Positions 39,275 through 48,299 of a stretch of 64,000 nt of DNA are shown here, piece by piece; the first letter of the stretch is position 1, and each line of letters opens with the position of its first letter. Position numbers and translations under genes: made by a program. Source of the DNA: Piscinibacter caeni (GTDB lineage Bacteria > Pseudomonadota > Gammaproteobacteria > Burkholderiales > Burkholderiaceae_C); the NCBI GenBank assembly GCA_003265685.1, contig QJOU01000032.1:17898-81897 (forward strand). Reading direction: 5' to 3'. The notes under the pieces were generated by a model that worked only from the letters and a program-made list of their open reading frames with translations, searched no databases and was not told where the DNA came from.

Positions 39275-40243
39275 TCAGAGGCTGAACGGCGCCCCCGCGT
39301 TGACGCGCAGGGTCTCGGAGGGCAGCTCGTCGAACATCAGCTTGTAGTGGCGCGTGAAGTGGCTCGCGCTGCTGAAGCCCAGCAGGGTGGCCACCTCGGT
39401 GATGGGCTGGCCGGCGCGCAGCTTGAGCGCGCGGCGCGCCTCGTTCAGGCGCAGCGCACGCAGGTAGGCCTGCGGCGTGGTGTGCATGAACTCCTCGAAG
39501 CAGTACTGCAGGGTGCGCCGGCTGGCGCAGGCGGCGGTGCAGATGTCGGGCACGCCGATGTCGTTGGCGAGGTTGGCGCGCATGAACTCGACGGCGCGCT
39601 TGACCACGCGCAGCCGCGTGTCAGCCCGGCGCGGGATCGAGGCGCCCATGTCGGCGCGGCTGCCGTGCATCGCCAGCACCACCGCCTGCGTCAGCGTGGC
39701 CGACAGCAGGGTGGACTCGTGCTCCCGGTCGGCCAGCGAATCGATCTCGCGCTCGGCGCCTTCGCAGACCGCCAGCAGCATGTGGCGGATCGCTGCCGCC
39801 ACGTCGGGCGTCAGTTCGATGTTGCGCTCGCGCCCGGCCTCCTCGAGCCATTCGATCTTGGACGGCGCCAGCGTGCTGGCCAGCGTGTCGCGGTGCACCG
39901 ACAGGCCGACGATGTCGAGCTCGCCGGCCGACACCAGGTCGTACTGCTGGCGGTCGGACAGGATCACCAGCGACTCGCGCTGCAGCGGCCGGCCGGCGAA
40001 CACCGAGCCGGGCTCGACGGCCAGCGGCATGGCGATCACGACATGGTCCTTCGGCGGCACCATCTGCTCGACCAGCGGGCGGTTGGTCGATTCGCGCAGC
40101 AGCACGCCCTGGTCCATCACCATCTGCCAGCACGAGCCGCGGAAGCGCCCGCAGCCGAGCTGTTCGTAGCTCTGCTGCCAGTCGTTCAGCGCCTGGGCCT
40201 GGTCGTCGACGTCCTGCGATTCGTGCCGGTGGATCTGCGCCAT
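39275..40243 (-). CDS. AraC-family regulator, EutR-like
   Basis: 322 residues. The C-terminal two helix-turn-helix units read PDICTAACASRRTLQYCFEE and PITEVATLLGFSSASHFTRH, with YLRALRLNEARRAL between them. The N-terminal ligand domain (about 1-200) resembles the EutR/AraC-binding-like type seen in regulators of ethanolamine and alcohol oxidation (SYEQLGCGRFRGSCWQMVMD; LVILSDRQQYDLVSAGELDI). Sits within the amine dehydrogenase operon and is the best candidate for its activator, sensing an amine or its oxidation product. This role is inferred from position. Confidence 0.85.
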   Translation of the reverse strand: MAQIHRHESQDVDDQAQALNDWQQSYEQLGCGRFRGSCWQMVMDQGVLLRESTNRPLVEQMVPPKDHVVIAMPLAVEPGSVFAGRPLQRESLVILSDRQQYDLVSAGELDIVGLSVHRDTLASTLAPSKIEWLEEAGRERNIELTPDVAAAIRHMLLAVCEGAEREIDSLADREHESTLLSATLTQAVVLAMHGSRADMGASIPRRADTRLRVVKRAVEFMRANLANDIGVPDICTAACASRRTLQYCFEEFMHTTPQAYLRALRLNEARRALKLRAGQPITEVATLLGFSSASHFTRHYKLMFDELPSETLRVNAGAPFSL

Positions 40244-40258
40244 GGGAACTCCTCGGTT

Positions 40259-41212
40259 TCAGACGCGCGGGTCGACGAGCCGCATGCCGGTCTGCGTGGC
40301 CACCACCAGCGTGCCCGAGGGCAGGGCGGCGGCAGCGGTCAGTGTCGCCCGGTCGTCGAGGCGGCGGAAGCGGAGTTTCGCGAAGCCCGGCTCGGCGACG
40401 GCGAGCGTGCCGTCCACGCCCACCAGCGCGGCACGCCCCCCGGGCAGCGCCACCGCGGCGGTGAACGAACCGGCCTCGGGCACCGCCTGGTGGGCCCAAC
40501 TGCGGCCGTCGTCTCGGCTGGTCACCAGGTTGCCGCGCATGCCGCAGGCGACCAGCAGCTCGCCCAGCGCGGCGCCGCCCCACAGCGAGCCGTGGTAGGG
40601 CGTCTTGACGGCCTGCCAGGCATCGCCTGCGCCGCCCTGGCGCAGCACCAGGCCGCCCTCGGCGGCGATCAGCCAGCTGCCGGCGGCGGACACGACGATC
40701 CGGTTCAGGTGGCGTTCGCCGGCCTCGCCGTCGACCAGCACGGCGGGTGCCCAGGTCGTGCCGCCGTCGCGCGTCTCCAGCGCGATGCCGAAGCCGCCCA
40801 CCGCCAGGCCGCGGCCCCCGGGCTCGACGCGGATCGACAGCAGCACGTCGGCGCCGTCCGCCTTGCCGGCGGCGATCGACCAGGTCTCGCCGGCGTCCGC
40901 CGAGCGCAGGATCAGCCCGCCGTGGCCGGCGGCCCAGAGCGCCTTCGCGTCGGCCGCGTGCACGCAGGTCAGCGTGGTGCGCGTCGGCACGTTCTTCGCC
41001 TGGCGCCAGGTCTGGCCCTGGTCGTCGGACAGCAGCACGTGGCCGCGCTCACCGACGGCCACCAGCCGCGGCCCGGCAGCGGTGACGTCGAGCAGCGTGC
41101 CGCGCAGCGCGCCGGCGCGGGCGCGGGCCGGGCCGTCGGCGGCATAGGGCGCGGCCTGCGCCGCACCGGCAGCGAGCGCCGACAGGAGAAGCGTGCGTCG
41201 GGTGAGGGCCAT
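40259..41212 (-). CDS. Exported YCF48/BNR-repeat protein
   Basis: 317 residues, probable signal peptide with twin-arginine-like RR (ALTRRTLLLSALAAGAAQAA). Repeated BNR Asp-box motifs: LLSDDQGQTWRQA, LRSADAGETWSIA, ETRDGGTTWAPA, TSRDDGRSWAHQA. YCF48-like proteins assist assembly of photosystem II in plants, but the bacterial version is regularly found with MMPL permeases and DUF1302/DUF1329 genes, where its role is unknown. Stop and start to the RND gene are one base apart, so the two are almost surely co-translated. Confidence 0.85.
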   Translation of the reverse strand: MALTRRTLLLSALAAGAAQAAPYAADGPARARAGALRGTLLDVTAAGPRLVAVGERGHVLLSDDQGQTWRQAKNVPTRTTLTCVHAADAKALWAAGHGGLILRSADAGETWSIAAGKADGADVLLSIRVEPGGRGLAVGGFGIALETRDGGTTWAPAVLVDGEAGERHLNRIVVSAAGSWLIAAEGGLVLRQGGAGDAWQAVKTPYHGSLWGGAALGELLVACGMRGNLVTSRDDGRSWAHQAVPEAGSFTAAVALPGGRAALVGVDGTLAVAEPGFAKLRFRRLDDRATLTAAAALPSGTLVVATQTGMRLVDPRV

Positions 41213-41213
41213 C

Positions 41214-43574
41214 TCAATGCGCCATGAAAGGACGGTGCACCGGGCCGCGTCGCGGGATCAAGGTGTCCAGCGTCACCGCCAAGGCGGGCAGCACGGTGAT
41301 CGCCATCAGCATGTTGAGCATGAACATGAAGGCCAGCAGCAGCCCCATGTCGGCCTGGAACTTGAGCGGCGAGAACACCCAGGTGGCCACGCCCACCGAG
41401 AGCGTGATCGCGGTGAACACCGTCGCGATGCCGGTCTCGGCGAGCGCGCGCCGGAAGGCGGGCACGATCTCCAGCCCGTCGGCGAGGTAGAGCTGCAGCC
41501 GGTTGTAGATGTAGAAGGCGTAGTCGACGCCGATGCCCACCGCCAGCACCATCACCGGCAGCGTGGCGACGGTCAGGCCGATGTCGAGCACCTTCATGAA
41601 CCAGTAGCCGACGAAGGTGGCCAGCGTCAGCGGCAGGCAGCAGGCCACCACGGCGCGCCAGTCGCGGTAGGTCAGGAACACCAGCACCACGATGGTGGCG
41701 TAGACATACAGCATCATCGGCAGCTCGGTGGCCTCCAGCACCTCGTTGGTGGCGGCCTGCACGCCGGCGTTGCCGCTGGCCAGGCGCACCGTCACGCCAT
41801 CGAGCGAGTTCCGTGCCCGGAACTCCTTCACCACCGCGACCACGCGTTTGATCGTGTCGGCCTTGTGGTCGGTCAGGAAGGCGTTGATGGGCAGCACGGT
41901 GCAGCGCGGGTCGTACAGGCCCGAGCCTTCGCCGACCAGGCCAATGAAGCTGGCCATCGAGCGCCGGTCGCGCGGCATGTCGCCCCACTTCGGGTTGCCC
42001 TCGTTGAAGCCGGCCGCGCCGAGCCTCACCAATGCCGGCAGCGAGGCGGTGCCGATCACGCCCTCGGTGTTGGCCAGCTCCCAGGCCAGGTCGTCGATGA
42101 AGGACATCGTCGTGCGGTCGTAGCAGGCCTCGGCCGGCGTCTCGTGCACGACGGTCAACACGTCCAGGCCGACCGCGAACTTCTCGGCGATCGCCACCGC
42201 GTCGCGGTTGTAGCGCGCGCTGTCGCGCAACTCGGGCGCGCCGGGCTGCACGTAGCCGACGTGGCGGTCGCGCGCGCCCCACAGCGCGAGGCCGAACAGC
42301 AGCGCCGCGACCGCGACGACGATGCGCGCCGGCTGCGGCTCGGCCAGCCGCGCCAGCGCCACCACGGCCAGTGAACGGCGCTCGCGGATGAGCTGCATGC
42401 GCGCCCCGTAGTCGGGCGGCAGCTTCACGTACGAGGCCACCACCGGCAGCATCACCAGGTTGGTGACGATCTTGTAGGCCACGCCCAGCGAGGCGGTGAT
42501 CGCCAGCTCGCGGATCATCGGGATCGGGATCAGCAGCAGCGTCGCGAAGCCGACGAAGGCGGTCACCAGCGCCATCGTGCCGGGCACCAGCAACGCGCCG
42601 AAGCTGTGCCGCGCGGCGTCGAAGGGCGCGGCGCCGGCGCCGATCTCGCGCACGATGGTGTTGATCTGCTGCACGCCGTGGCTGACGCCGATCGCGAACA
42701 CCAGGAAGGGCACCAGGATCGCGAGCGGGTCGAGCCCGTAGCCGAGCAGCTGCAGCGAGGCGAACTGCCACACCAGCGAGACCAGCGAGCACACCAGCGC
42801 CGCGGCGGTGAAGGCCCAGGAGCGGCAGTACCACCACACGGCCAGCGCGGTCAGCACGAAGGCGAGCGCGAAGAACACCACCACGCCCTGCGCGCCCTGG
42901 GCGATGTCGCTGATCTGCTTGGCGAAGCCGATGATGCGGATCTCGTGCGCCTCGTCCTCGAAGGCGGTGCGCAGCGCCTTCTCGATCTCCGGCCCGAGCG
43001 CGATGTAGTCGGTCGGCGCCTTGCTGCGCGGGTCGGCGTCGAGCAGGTCGGCGGTGACCATCGCGCCGGAGAAGTCACTCGCCACCAGCGAGCCGACGTA
43101 GCCGCCCTGGACCACGTTGTCGCGGATCTTCGCGACGGCGGCGACGTCGAGCTTCTCCGGCGTGATGTCGCCGCCGATCACGTCGCGCGCCTCGTAGCCC
43201 TCCTCGGTGACCTGCATCACGCGGGTGTTGGGCGTCCACAGCGAGGAGACCGAGCGCCGGTCGACGCCCGGCAGGTACATCAGCGCCTGCGTCACCTCGT
43301 TGAGCTTCTTCAGCGTGGCCGGCGACCAGATGTCACCCTGCTTGGCCTGCACGACGACGATCAGCCGGTTGGCGCCGAACAGCACGTCCTTGTACTTGAC
43401 GAAGGTCTCGGTGTACTCGTGGCCGAGCGGCAATTGCTTGCCGAAGCCGGCCGTCATGTGCAGCCGCGCGGCGAACACCGCCGCCACCGCGGTGACCAGC
43501 GCGAGCAGCGCCAGCACCGCGGCGCGGTGGCCGAAGATCACGCGCTCGCAGGCGAGCACGAAACGGGCGAGCAT
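41214..43574 (-). CDS. RND/MMPL-family permease
   Basis: 786 residues with the twelve-helix, two-large-loop RND plan. First helix VIFGHRAAVLALLALVTAVA, then an extramembrane domain (about 40-240), membrane block with ALAFVLTALAVWWYCRSWA and GVSHGVQQINTIVREIG, a second soluble domain and helices LPMMLYVYATIVVLVFLTYR and VGIGVDYAFYIYNRLQLYL near the C-terminus. This is the MmpL/HpnN-like branch, which moves lipids or hydrophobic compounds. It has no fusion-protein partner nearby; the outer-membrane DUF1302 and DUF1329 genes take that place. Confidence 0.88.
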   Translation of the reverse strand: MLARFVLACERVIFGHRAAVLALLALVTAVAAVFAARLHMTAGFGKQLPLGHEYTETFVKYKDVLFGANRLIVVVQAKQGDIWSPATLKKLNEVTQALMYLPGVDRRSVSSLWTPNTRVMQVTEEGYEARDVIGGDITPEKLDVAAVAKIRDNVVQGGYVGSLVASDFSGAMVTADLLDADPRSKAPTDYIALGPEIEKALRTAFEDEAHEIRIIGFAKQISDIAQGAQGVVVFFALAFVLTALAVWWYCRSWAFTAAALVCSLVSLVWQFASLQLLGYGLDPLAILVPFLVFAIGVSHGVQQINTIVREIGAGAAPFDAARHSFGALLVPGTMALVTAFVGFATLLLIPIPMIRELAITASLGVAYKIVTNLVMLPVVASYVKLPPDYGARMQLIRERRSLAVVALARLAEPQPARIVVAVAALLFGLALWGARDRHVGYVQPGAPELRDSARYNRDAVAIAEKFAVGLDVLTVVHETPAEACYDRTTMSFIDDLAWELANTEGVIGTASLPALVRLGAAGFNEGNPKWGDMPRDRRSMASFIGLVGEGSGLYDPRCTVLPINAFLTDHKADTIKRVVAVVKEFRARNSLDGVTVRLASGNAGVQAATNEVLEATELPMMLYVYATIVVLVFLTYRDWRAVVACCLPLTLATFVGYWFMKVLDIGLTVATLPVMVLAVGIGVDYAFYIYNRLQLYLADGLEIVPAFRRALAETGIATVFTAITLSVGVATWVFSPLKFQADMGLLLAFMFMLNMLMAITVLPALAVTLDTLIPRRGPVHRPFMAH

Positions 43575-43581
43575 GCCGGCG

Positions 43582-45366
43582 TCAGAAGCTGTAGGACAGG
43601 CTCGCCGCGAGGTTGTCGCGGTCGCGGATGAGGTTGTTGAAGCCGCCGCCGAAGAAGGTCGTGTAGCCGAACTGGGCCTTCCAGACCGCGCTGTTGTCGA
43701 AGTTCAGCCCGATGAAGAGCGACTTGCGGCCCTTGACGAAGGGCAGCGTGTTCGGCGAGATGCCGGCCACGTCGTGCGTGAACACCGTCACCTGCGTCAG
43801 GTTCCAGTCGCTGCCCCAGACCCGCGGGTAGGACAGGTCGAACTCCATCGCGTAGCCCCAGGAGGTCTTGGTCGGGCTCTCGTAGGACGGGAAGATCAGA
43901 TAGGGGATCTTGCCGAGCTGCAGGTCCGGGTAATGCGTCACCGCCACCTCGGCCAGCAGCGTGCCCTCGGCCGCGCCGAGCCCGCGGACCAGCGCACCGA
44001 GCGGCGAGTTCACCTCGGTGAAGTAGAGCGCGGTCAGGTGCGCCTGGAGCTTCTTCTCCTCGACGTAGCCGCGCACCGCGATGCGGCCGTCGGCGCCGAC
44101 CGTCTTGGCCGGCCCCGGCGTGTCGGCGTCGAAGATGCTGTAGGCGCCGGCGAAGGGCACCGAGCCGTCGATCGCCACCGAGTCGCGCGGCCGGTACGAC
44201 AGTTCGCCGCCCACCGCCACCGGGCCGAGCTTGGTGTTGAACGACGCGCCGAACAGGTTCTTCTTCTTGCCGTACTCGTTGTAGTAGCCGATGTTGGCGA
44301 CGTTGAACTGCGCGTAGGCCGGGTCGGTGAACAGCGTCGTGAACGGCAGCTTGTCGTGGTAGCGCTCGTAGTAGAGCGCGAACTCGGTGTCGAAGCTCTT
44401 CGGCTTGAAGCGCATCGCCAGGCCGAACTGCCCGCCGTGGGGCGGGCGCTTGTCGTCCTCGAACGGCACCACGTTGATGCCGTTCTGGATGCCCGCGCCG
44501 ATGTCGCCGCAGGGCGTGGGCGCGGTGCACAGGCCGAAGGCGGTGAGCGAGGAGCTCGGGATATAGGCCGGCCGCTGCCCGGCGCCCACCACGTCGGCGC
44601 CGGAGAAGAAGGTGCCCACCGGGTCGAAGCGGAAGGCGTTCCAGCGGAACTGGTAGTAGGCCTCGGCGCTCATCGTGTCGGTCACGCCGGCATTCAGCGC
44701 GAGCATCGGCGCCGGGCGCAGGATCTCCTTCACCTGGGTGCCGGGCGTGTGGATCTTGCGCAGGTCGAAGGCGTTGATCTGGTTGATGCCGCCGATGATG
44801 AAGATGTCCTCGCCCCAGGAGATCACCTGGTTGCCCAGGCGCACCGTGGCGTTGCGCTCGCCGAGCTTGAGGTCCTTGGAGACCCAGGCGTCGAGCAGCG
44901 TCACGTTGCGCGTGGCGATCTTCTTCGCGTCTTCCGACAGTGGCGTACGGCGCGTGTCGCCGGCCTTGAAGTCGCCCACCCAGGTGCCGCGCACCAGCGC
45001 GCGCCAGCCGTCGGTGGTCTTCAGGCCGAACTCGTGCGTGCCCTTGAGCGCCGCGGAGACGATGTCCCAGCGGTCGTAGTTCAGGTTGCCGTCGTCGGCG
45101 TTCAGCACGTTGAAGTCGGGGTTGGCGGCGCCGTCGTTGCCGGGGCCGTTGAGCTGTGAGCCGAGCGCCGCGCCGGTGGGCACGTTGCCGCCGTTGTCGT
45201 TGCCGATCGCGAGCTTGCTGCGGTTCTGCGCGCGCACCTGCAGGCCGAAGGAGAGCGTCGAGCTGAAGTCGGTCTCGGTGCCGTTTTCGTTGACGCTGCG
45301 CACCGCCTGCGCGGGCAGCGCGGCCAGCAGGGCGAGGGCGGCCAGGGCCAGGGGGGTCTTCTTCAT
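43582..45366 (-). CDS. DUF1302 outer-membrane beta-barrel protein
   Basis: 594 residues. Signal peptide [20 protein letters not shown], then a long sequence of alternating strands ending in the aromatic FNNLIRDRDNLAASLSYSF, typical of barrel proteins that finish with Phe. DUF1302 signature segments include NYDRWDIVSAALKGTHEF, LGNQVISWGEDIFIIGGINQIN and YGYAMEFD-like strands. The family is of unknown function but is repeatedly found with DUF1329, RND and YCF48 genes near pathways for lipophilic compounds (sterols, terpenes). Probably a transport channel in the outer membrane. Confidence 0.85.
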   Translation of the reverse strand: MKKTPLALAALALLAALPAQAVRSVNENGTETDFSSTLSFGLQVRAQNRSKLAIGNDNGGNVPTGAALGSQLNGPGNDGAANPDFNVLNADDGNLNYDRWDIVSAALKGTHEFGLKTTDGWRALVRGTWVGDFKAGDTRRTPLSEDAKKIATRNVTLLDAWVSKDLKLGERNATVRLGNQVISWGEDIFIIGGINQINAFDLRKIHTPGTQVKEILRPAPMLALNAGVTDTMSAEAYYQFRWNAFRFDPVGTFFSGADVVGAGQRPAYIPSSSLTAFGLCTAPTPCGDIGAGIQNGINVVPFEDDKRPPHGGQFGLAMRFKPKSFDTEFALYYERYHDKLPFTTLFTDPAYAQFNVANIGYYNEYGKKKNLFGASFNTKLGPVAVGGELSYRPRDSVAIDGSVPFAGAYSIFDADTPGPAKTVGADGRIAVRGYVEEKKLQAHLTALYFTEVNSPLGALVRGLGAAEGTLLAEVAVTHYPDLQLGKIPYLIFPSYESPTKTSWGYAMEFDLSYPRVWGSDWNLTQVTVFTHDVAGISPNTLPFVKGRKSLFIGLNFDNSAVWKAQFGYTTFFGGGFNNLIRDRDNLAASLSYSF

Positions 45367-45388
45367 GGGTTGTTCCTCCTGCCCCGGT

Positions 45389-46762
45389 TCAGCGCGAGCC
45401 CGCCCGGCGCAGCTCGTCCGGGTTGAAGCGCTTCATGTCGATGCGGCCCTCACGGCCGGCCAGCCAGTCGACCTTGCCCTCCTGCGGCATGTTGTCGGCC
45501 ATGTAGCGGCCGACGTTCAGGTCGTAGACGATGTAGCCCTGGTAGACGCAGGCCGGCAGCTCCCAGGCCACGTACGGGTAGCTCTCCTGGACGCGCCAGA
45601 CCTTGCCCTGGGCGTCGTAGTTGTCGGCCGCCACCATGGCCCAGGTGTCCTCGTCGAGGTAGATCGTGCGCTTGGGGAACTGGTGGCGCTGGCCCTCCTT
45701 GACGGTGGCCTCGATCTTCCAGACGCGGTGCGCCTCGTAGCGGATCAGCTCGCGCTTCGGGTAGTCGGCGCCGAAGATGTCGGCGAGCTTCGCGTCCTGG
45801 TTGTTGAACCGGAAGGTGTTGTACGGAACGATCAGTTCCTGCTTGCCCGCCAGCTTCCAGTCGTAGCGGTCGAGCCGGCCGCCGAACATCGGGTACTGGT
45901 CGACCGCGAGCAGGTTCTCGTAGCCGGGCACCGGGTTGTCGTAGGCGAAGGTCGGCGCGCGGCGCACGCGGCGCTGGCCCGGGAAGTACAGCCAGGCGTC
46001 GTTGTCCTTGGCCTGGAAGTAGTGGATCAGGATGATCTCGCCGGTGCGCGCGGCCGGCGTCACCACCTCGTTGAGCACCATCCACTCGATGCCGTCGCCC
46101 TCGGTCACCGGCTTGGCGGCCGGATTGCCCAGCGGCGTGGCGGTGAGCTGGTCCTGCACCAGCGGCACGAACTTGCCGTCGCCGGGCGAGGAGAACACGG
46201 TGGAGTAGCGCTCGCTGCGGCCTTCGCCGACCCAGCGCATCTTGTAGTTCCACATCGCCTGCGTGCCGTTCTCCGGGATCGGGAAGGGCACGCCACCGGT
46301 CACGCCGGCACCGATGTCGATGCCGTTGGCGGCCAGCTTTGCGGTGGTGGCGTTCTTGCGCGTGTTGTCGTAGACGGGCTGCGGGTAGCCGCAGGAGCGG
46401 CGCGTCGGGTAGACGTCCATCCGGTAGCCCTTGAGCTGCTTGAGCAGCGCGAGCTGGCCGTCGCTGAGGCGGTCCTTGTACTTGTCGGCGTTGCCGGCAT
46501 CGATGCTGTAGAGCGGCTTGTCGGCCGCGTACGGGTCGGGCCGGGCCTGGCCGGGTTTCCAGCCGGCCGGGGCCTTGAGGTCACCGCCGGTCCAGGCCGG
46601 GATGCTGCCGTCCTTGTTGGCGCCGCGTTCGGCGCCCATCGGCGTCAGCTCCTTGCCCAGCGCCTGCGCCTGGGCCTCGGTGGCGGCGATTGCCGCCGGC
46701 GCCGCGAGGGCACCGGTGCACAGCGAAGCGATGGCCGCGGCCATCCGTGTCCAACGGGTCAT
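45389..46762 (-). CDS. DUF1329 exported protein
   Basis: 457 residues. Signal peptide RMAAAIASLCTGALAAPAAIA, then TEAQAQALGKELTPMGAERG and GSIPAWTGG, the standard DUF1329 opening (LTPxGAExAGNxDGTIPxWTGG). Other family blocks: GVPFPIPENGTQAMWNYKMR, WLYFPGQRRVRRAP and PRELIRYEAHRVW-type sequence (KRELIRYEAHRVWKIEATVK). LolB/LolA-like lipoprotein-carrier fold is suspected for this family. Partner of DUF1302 directly downstream by 22 bases, suggesting a periplasmic carrier for a hydrophobic substrate. Confidence 0.87.
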   Translation of the reverse strand: MTRWTRMAAAIASLCTGALAAPAAIAATEAQAQALGKELTPMGAERGANKDGSIPAWTGGDLKAPAGWKPGQARPDPYAADKPLYSIDAGNADKYKDRLSDGQLALLKQLKGYRMDVYPTRRSCGYPQPVYDNTRKNATTAKLAANGIDIGAGVTGGVPFPIPENGTQAMWNYKMRWVGEGRSERYSTVFSSPGDGKFVPLVQDQLTATPLGNPAAKPVTEGDGIEWMVLNEVVTPAARTGEIILIHYFQAKDNDAWLYFPGQRRVRRAPTFAYDNPVPGYENLLAVDQYPMFGGRLDRYDWKLAGKQELIVPYNTFRFNNQDAKLADIFGADYPKRELIRYEAHRVWKIEATVKEGQRHQFPKRTIYLDEDTWAMVAADNYDAQGKVWRVQESYPYVAWELPACVYQGYIVYDLNVGRYMADNMPQEGKVDWLAGREGRIDMKRFNPDELRRAGSR

Positions 46763-46812
46763 CGAGTTCCTCCTCGCGCCGGCAAGGGCGCAAATGCTTG
46801 TCGTGGATGAAG

Positions 46813-47307
46813 TCAGTCGATCGTGATGCCGAGGTCGCGTGCGCGTTGCTGGATCTCCTTGCGGGCCTGGCCCACATCCACCAGCGGGTTGGCGCGGGCG
46901 CGCGCCACCTCCGCGGCATCGAAAGGCCGGTGCCCGGGCGGCACCGAGGCGCGTGCGATCGTCGCGAGCACCCAGTTGGTCACTTCGGCCACCTGGGCGT
47001 CGCTTAGCCCGGAACCCATCACGCCCGGCACGCTGATCACGAAGGCGCGGCCGCCCTCGACGCGCAGGAAGTCCCCCAGGCGCCGCATGTCCGGCACATT
47101 GCCGAGCTTCGAGCCGGCACCGTCGACGCCGTGGCAGCCGGCGCAGTGCAGCACATAGTGCGAGCGCGGCTGGCTGACGCTGGCCACGGCGGGTGCGTCG
47201 GCGCGCGCGGGCACCTGGCGGCCGAGCGTGGTGTTGACCCCGCCGAGCGCGCAGGCCGCAGCCGGGGCCAGCCCGGCCAGCCAGAGCAGGGCACGCGGTG
47301 CGCGCAT
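46813..47307 (-). CDS. c-type cytochrome (monoheme) I
   Basis: 164 residues with an N-terminal export signal (APRALLLWLAG-like: APRALLWLAGLAPAAACALG). One heme-binding motif CAGCH (HYVLHCAGCHGVDGAG) and a later Met region (VPGVMGSGLSDAQVAEVTNW) that could give the axial methionine. Likely periplasmic and, together with the neighbouring cytochrome, the electron acceptor chain for the amine dehydrogenase. Starts at ATG 47307 overlapping the previous stop by one base (TGATG). Confidence 0.82.
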   Translation of the reverse strand: MRAPRALLWLAGLAPAAACALGGVNTTLGRQVPARADAPAVASVSQPRSHYVLHCAGCHGVDGAGSKLGNVPDMRRLGDFLRVEGGRAFVISVPGVMGSGLSDAQVAEVTNWVLATIARASVPPGHRPFDAAEVARARANPLVDVGQARKEIQQRARDLGITID

Positions 47308-47735
47308 CACGGCCCCAGCAGCTGCGTGCGCAGCGCACGGGTCTGTGGCGGCCCGCCCGGCTTCTCGCGCGCGGCCTTCAGTTCCTCGGCGGTGTAGGCC
47401 ACCTCGGCGCCCTGCAGCTTGCGCACCTGCGTGGCGATGGCCGCGAGCGACGCATCGTCGAGCTGCGCCGCAAAGGCGGGCATGCTGCCGGAGAAGGGCT
47501 GGCCGTTGACCTTGATCGGGCCCGACAGGCCATGCGTCAGCACCGTGGCCAGGTAACCGCGCTCGGCGCCGAGCCGGGCCCAGTGCTCGCCCTTCAGCGC
47601 GGGCGCCAGGCCCACGGTACCGCTGCCGTCGGCCTGGTGGCAGGGCGCGCAATGCTGGGCGAACAACGCCGCGCCGTCCGGCGCCGCCTGTGCCCCGGAG
47701 GCCAGCAGCATCGCGAGGACGCACGGGACCTTCAT
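47307..47735 (-). CDS. c-type cytochrome (monoheme) II
   Basis: 142 residues. Signal peptide KVPCVLAMLLASGAQAA, then the heme motif FAQHCAPCHQADGSG, and FSGSMPAFAAQLDDASLAAI with the probable axial Met. Tandem arrangement with a second cytochrome immediately after aauA implies a dedicated periplasmic redox relay for the TTQ enzyme. ATG 47735 overlaps the aauA stop by four bases (ATGA). The exact physiological acceptor in relatives is azurin or cytochrome c; no azurin gene is here. Confidence 0.83.
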   Translation of the reverse strand: MKVPCVLAMLLASGAQAAPDGAALFAQHCAPCHQADGSGTVGLAPALKGEHWARLGAERGYLATVLTHGLSGPIKVNGQPFSGSMPAFAAQLDDASLAAIATQVRKLQGAEVAYTAEELKAAREKPGGPPQTRALRTQLLGP

Positions 47736-48283
47736 GCCACCCCGACGATCACCGAGGTCGTGCAGTGGAACATCGAGCTCGTGTTGGCCATGCACCAGTT
47801 GATGTCGTTGTGCACGCCGAGCCGGTAGCCCGGGCGCTCGCGCTCGTTGTTGTTGCACAGGCATTCGCCGCACGAGGCCTTGCCGCAGCAGTCGTTGTAG
47901 GAGACGAGGTACTGGCGGCCGTCCTGCGGGTTCATGCAGGTGCCGACCCAGGACACCTTGGAGGCCTCGGTGCCCGGCGGGCATTGCGTCAGCGAGCCGC
48001 CGCAGCAGGTGCACAGGTAGCCGTCGAAGGCGCAGTAGCGCCAGTACTCGCACTGTGTCGGGTCCTGGTTGGCCGCCAGCTTCTGGCCCTTGCCGCCGCC
48101 GTGGCCGGCTGCATGGGCGGTGCCGAACTGGCCGCTGCGGTCGAAAGGCAGCATCGGCAGCACCGCACCGCCGACGAGCGCGACGCCGAGCCGCGTGACC
48201 AGGCTGCGCCGCCCGTGGTTGTGCGCCACGCGCCGCACGCTGCGCTCGGTGAGCCGGTCGATCAGGGAAAGCAATCCGCGCAT
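47732..48283 (-). CDS. aauA: Aromatic amine dehydrogenase light (TTQ) subunit
   Basis: 183 residues. Periplasmic quinoprotein subunit oxidising arylalkyl amines (e.g. phenylethylamine, tyramine in relatives) to aldehydes and ammonia. Leader with twin arginines (HNHGRRSLVTRLG, R25-R26) fits Tat export. The two tryptophans that form TTQ are W112 (SWVGTC) and W163 (NDINWCMAN); the conserved aspartates used in catalysis and cofactor formation match D87 (AFDGYLCTCC) and D131 (YNDCCG). Fourteen cysteines follow the disulfide-rich pattern. The tail MFHCTTSVIVG is closer to aromatic than to methylamine dehydrogenases. Confidence 0.93.
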   Translation of the reverse strand: MRGLLSLIDRLTERSVRRVAHNHGRRSLVTRLGVALVGGAVLPMLPFDRSGQFGTAHAAGHGGGKGQKLAANQDPTQCEYWRYCAFDGYLCTCCGGSLTQCPPGTEASKVSWVGTCMNPQDGRQYLVSYNDCCGKASCGECLCNNNERERPGYRLGVHNDINWCMANTSSMFHCTTSVIVGVA

Positions 48284-48299
48284 GGTGGGCGCTCCTTCG

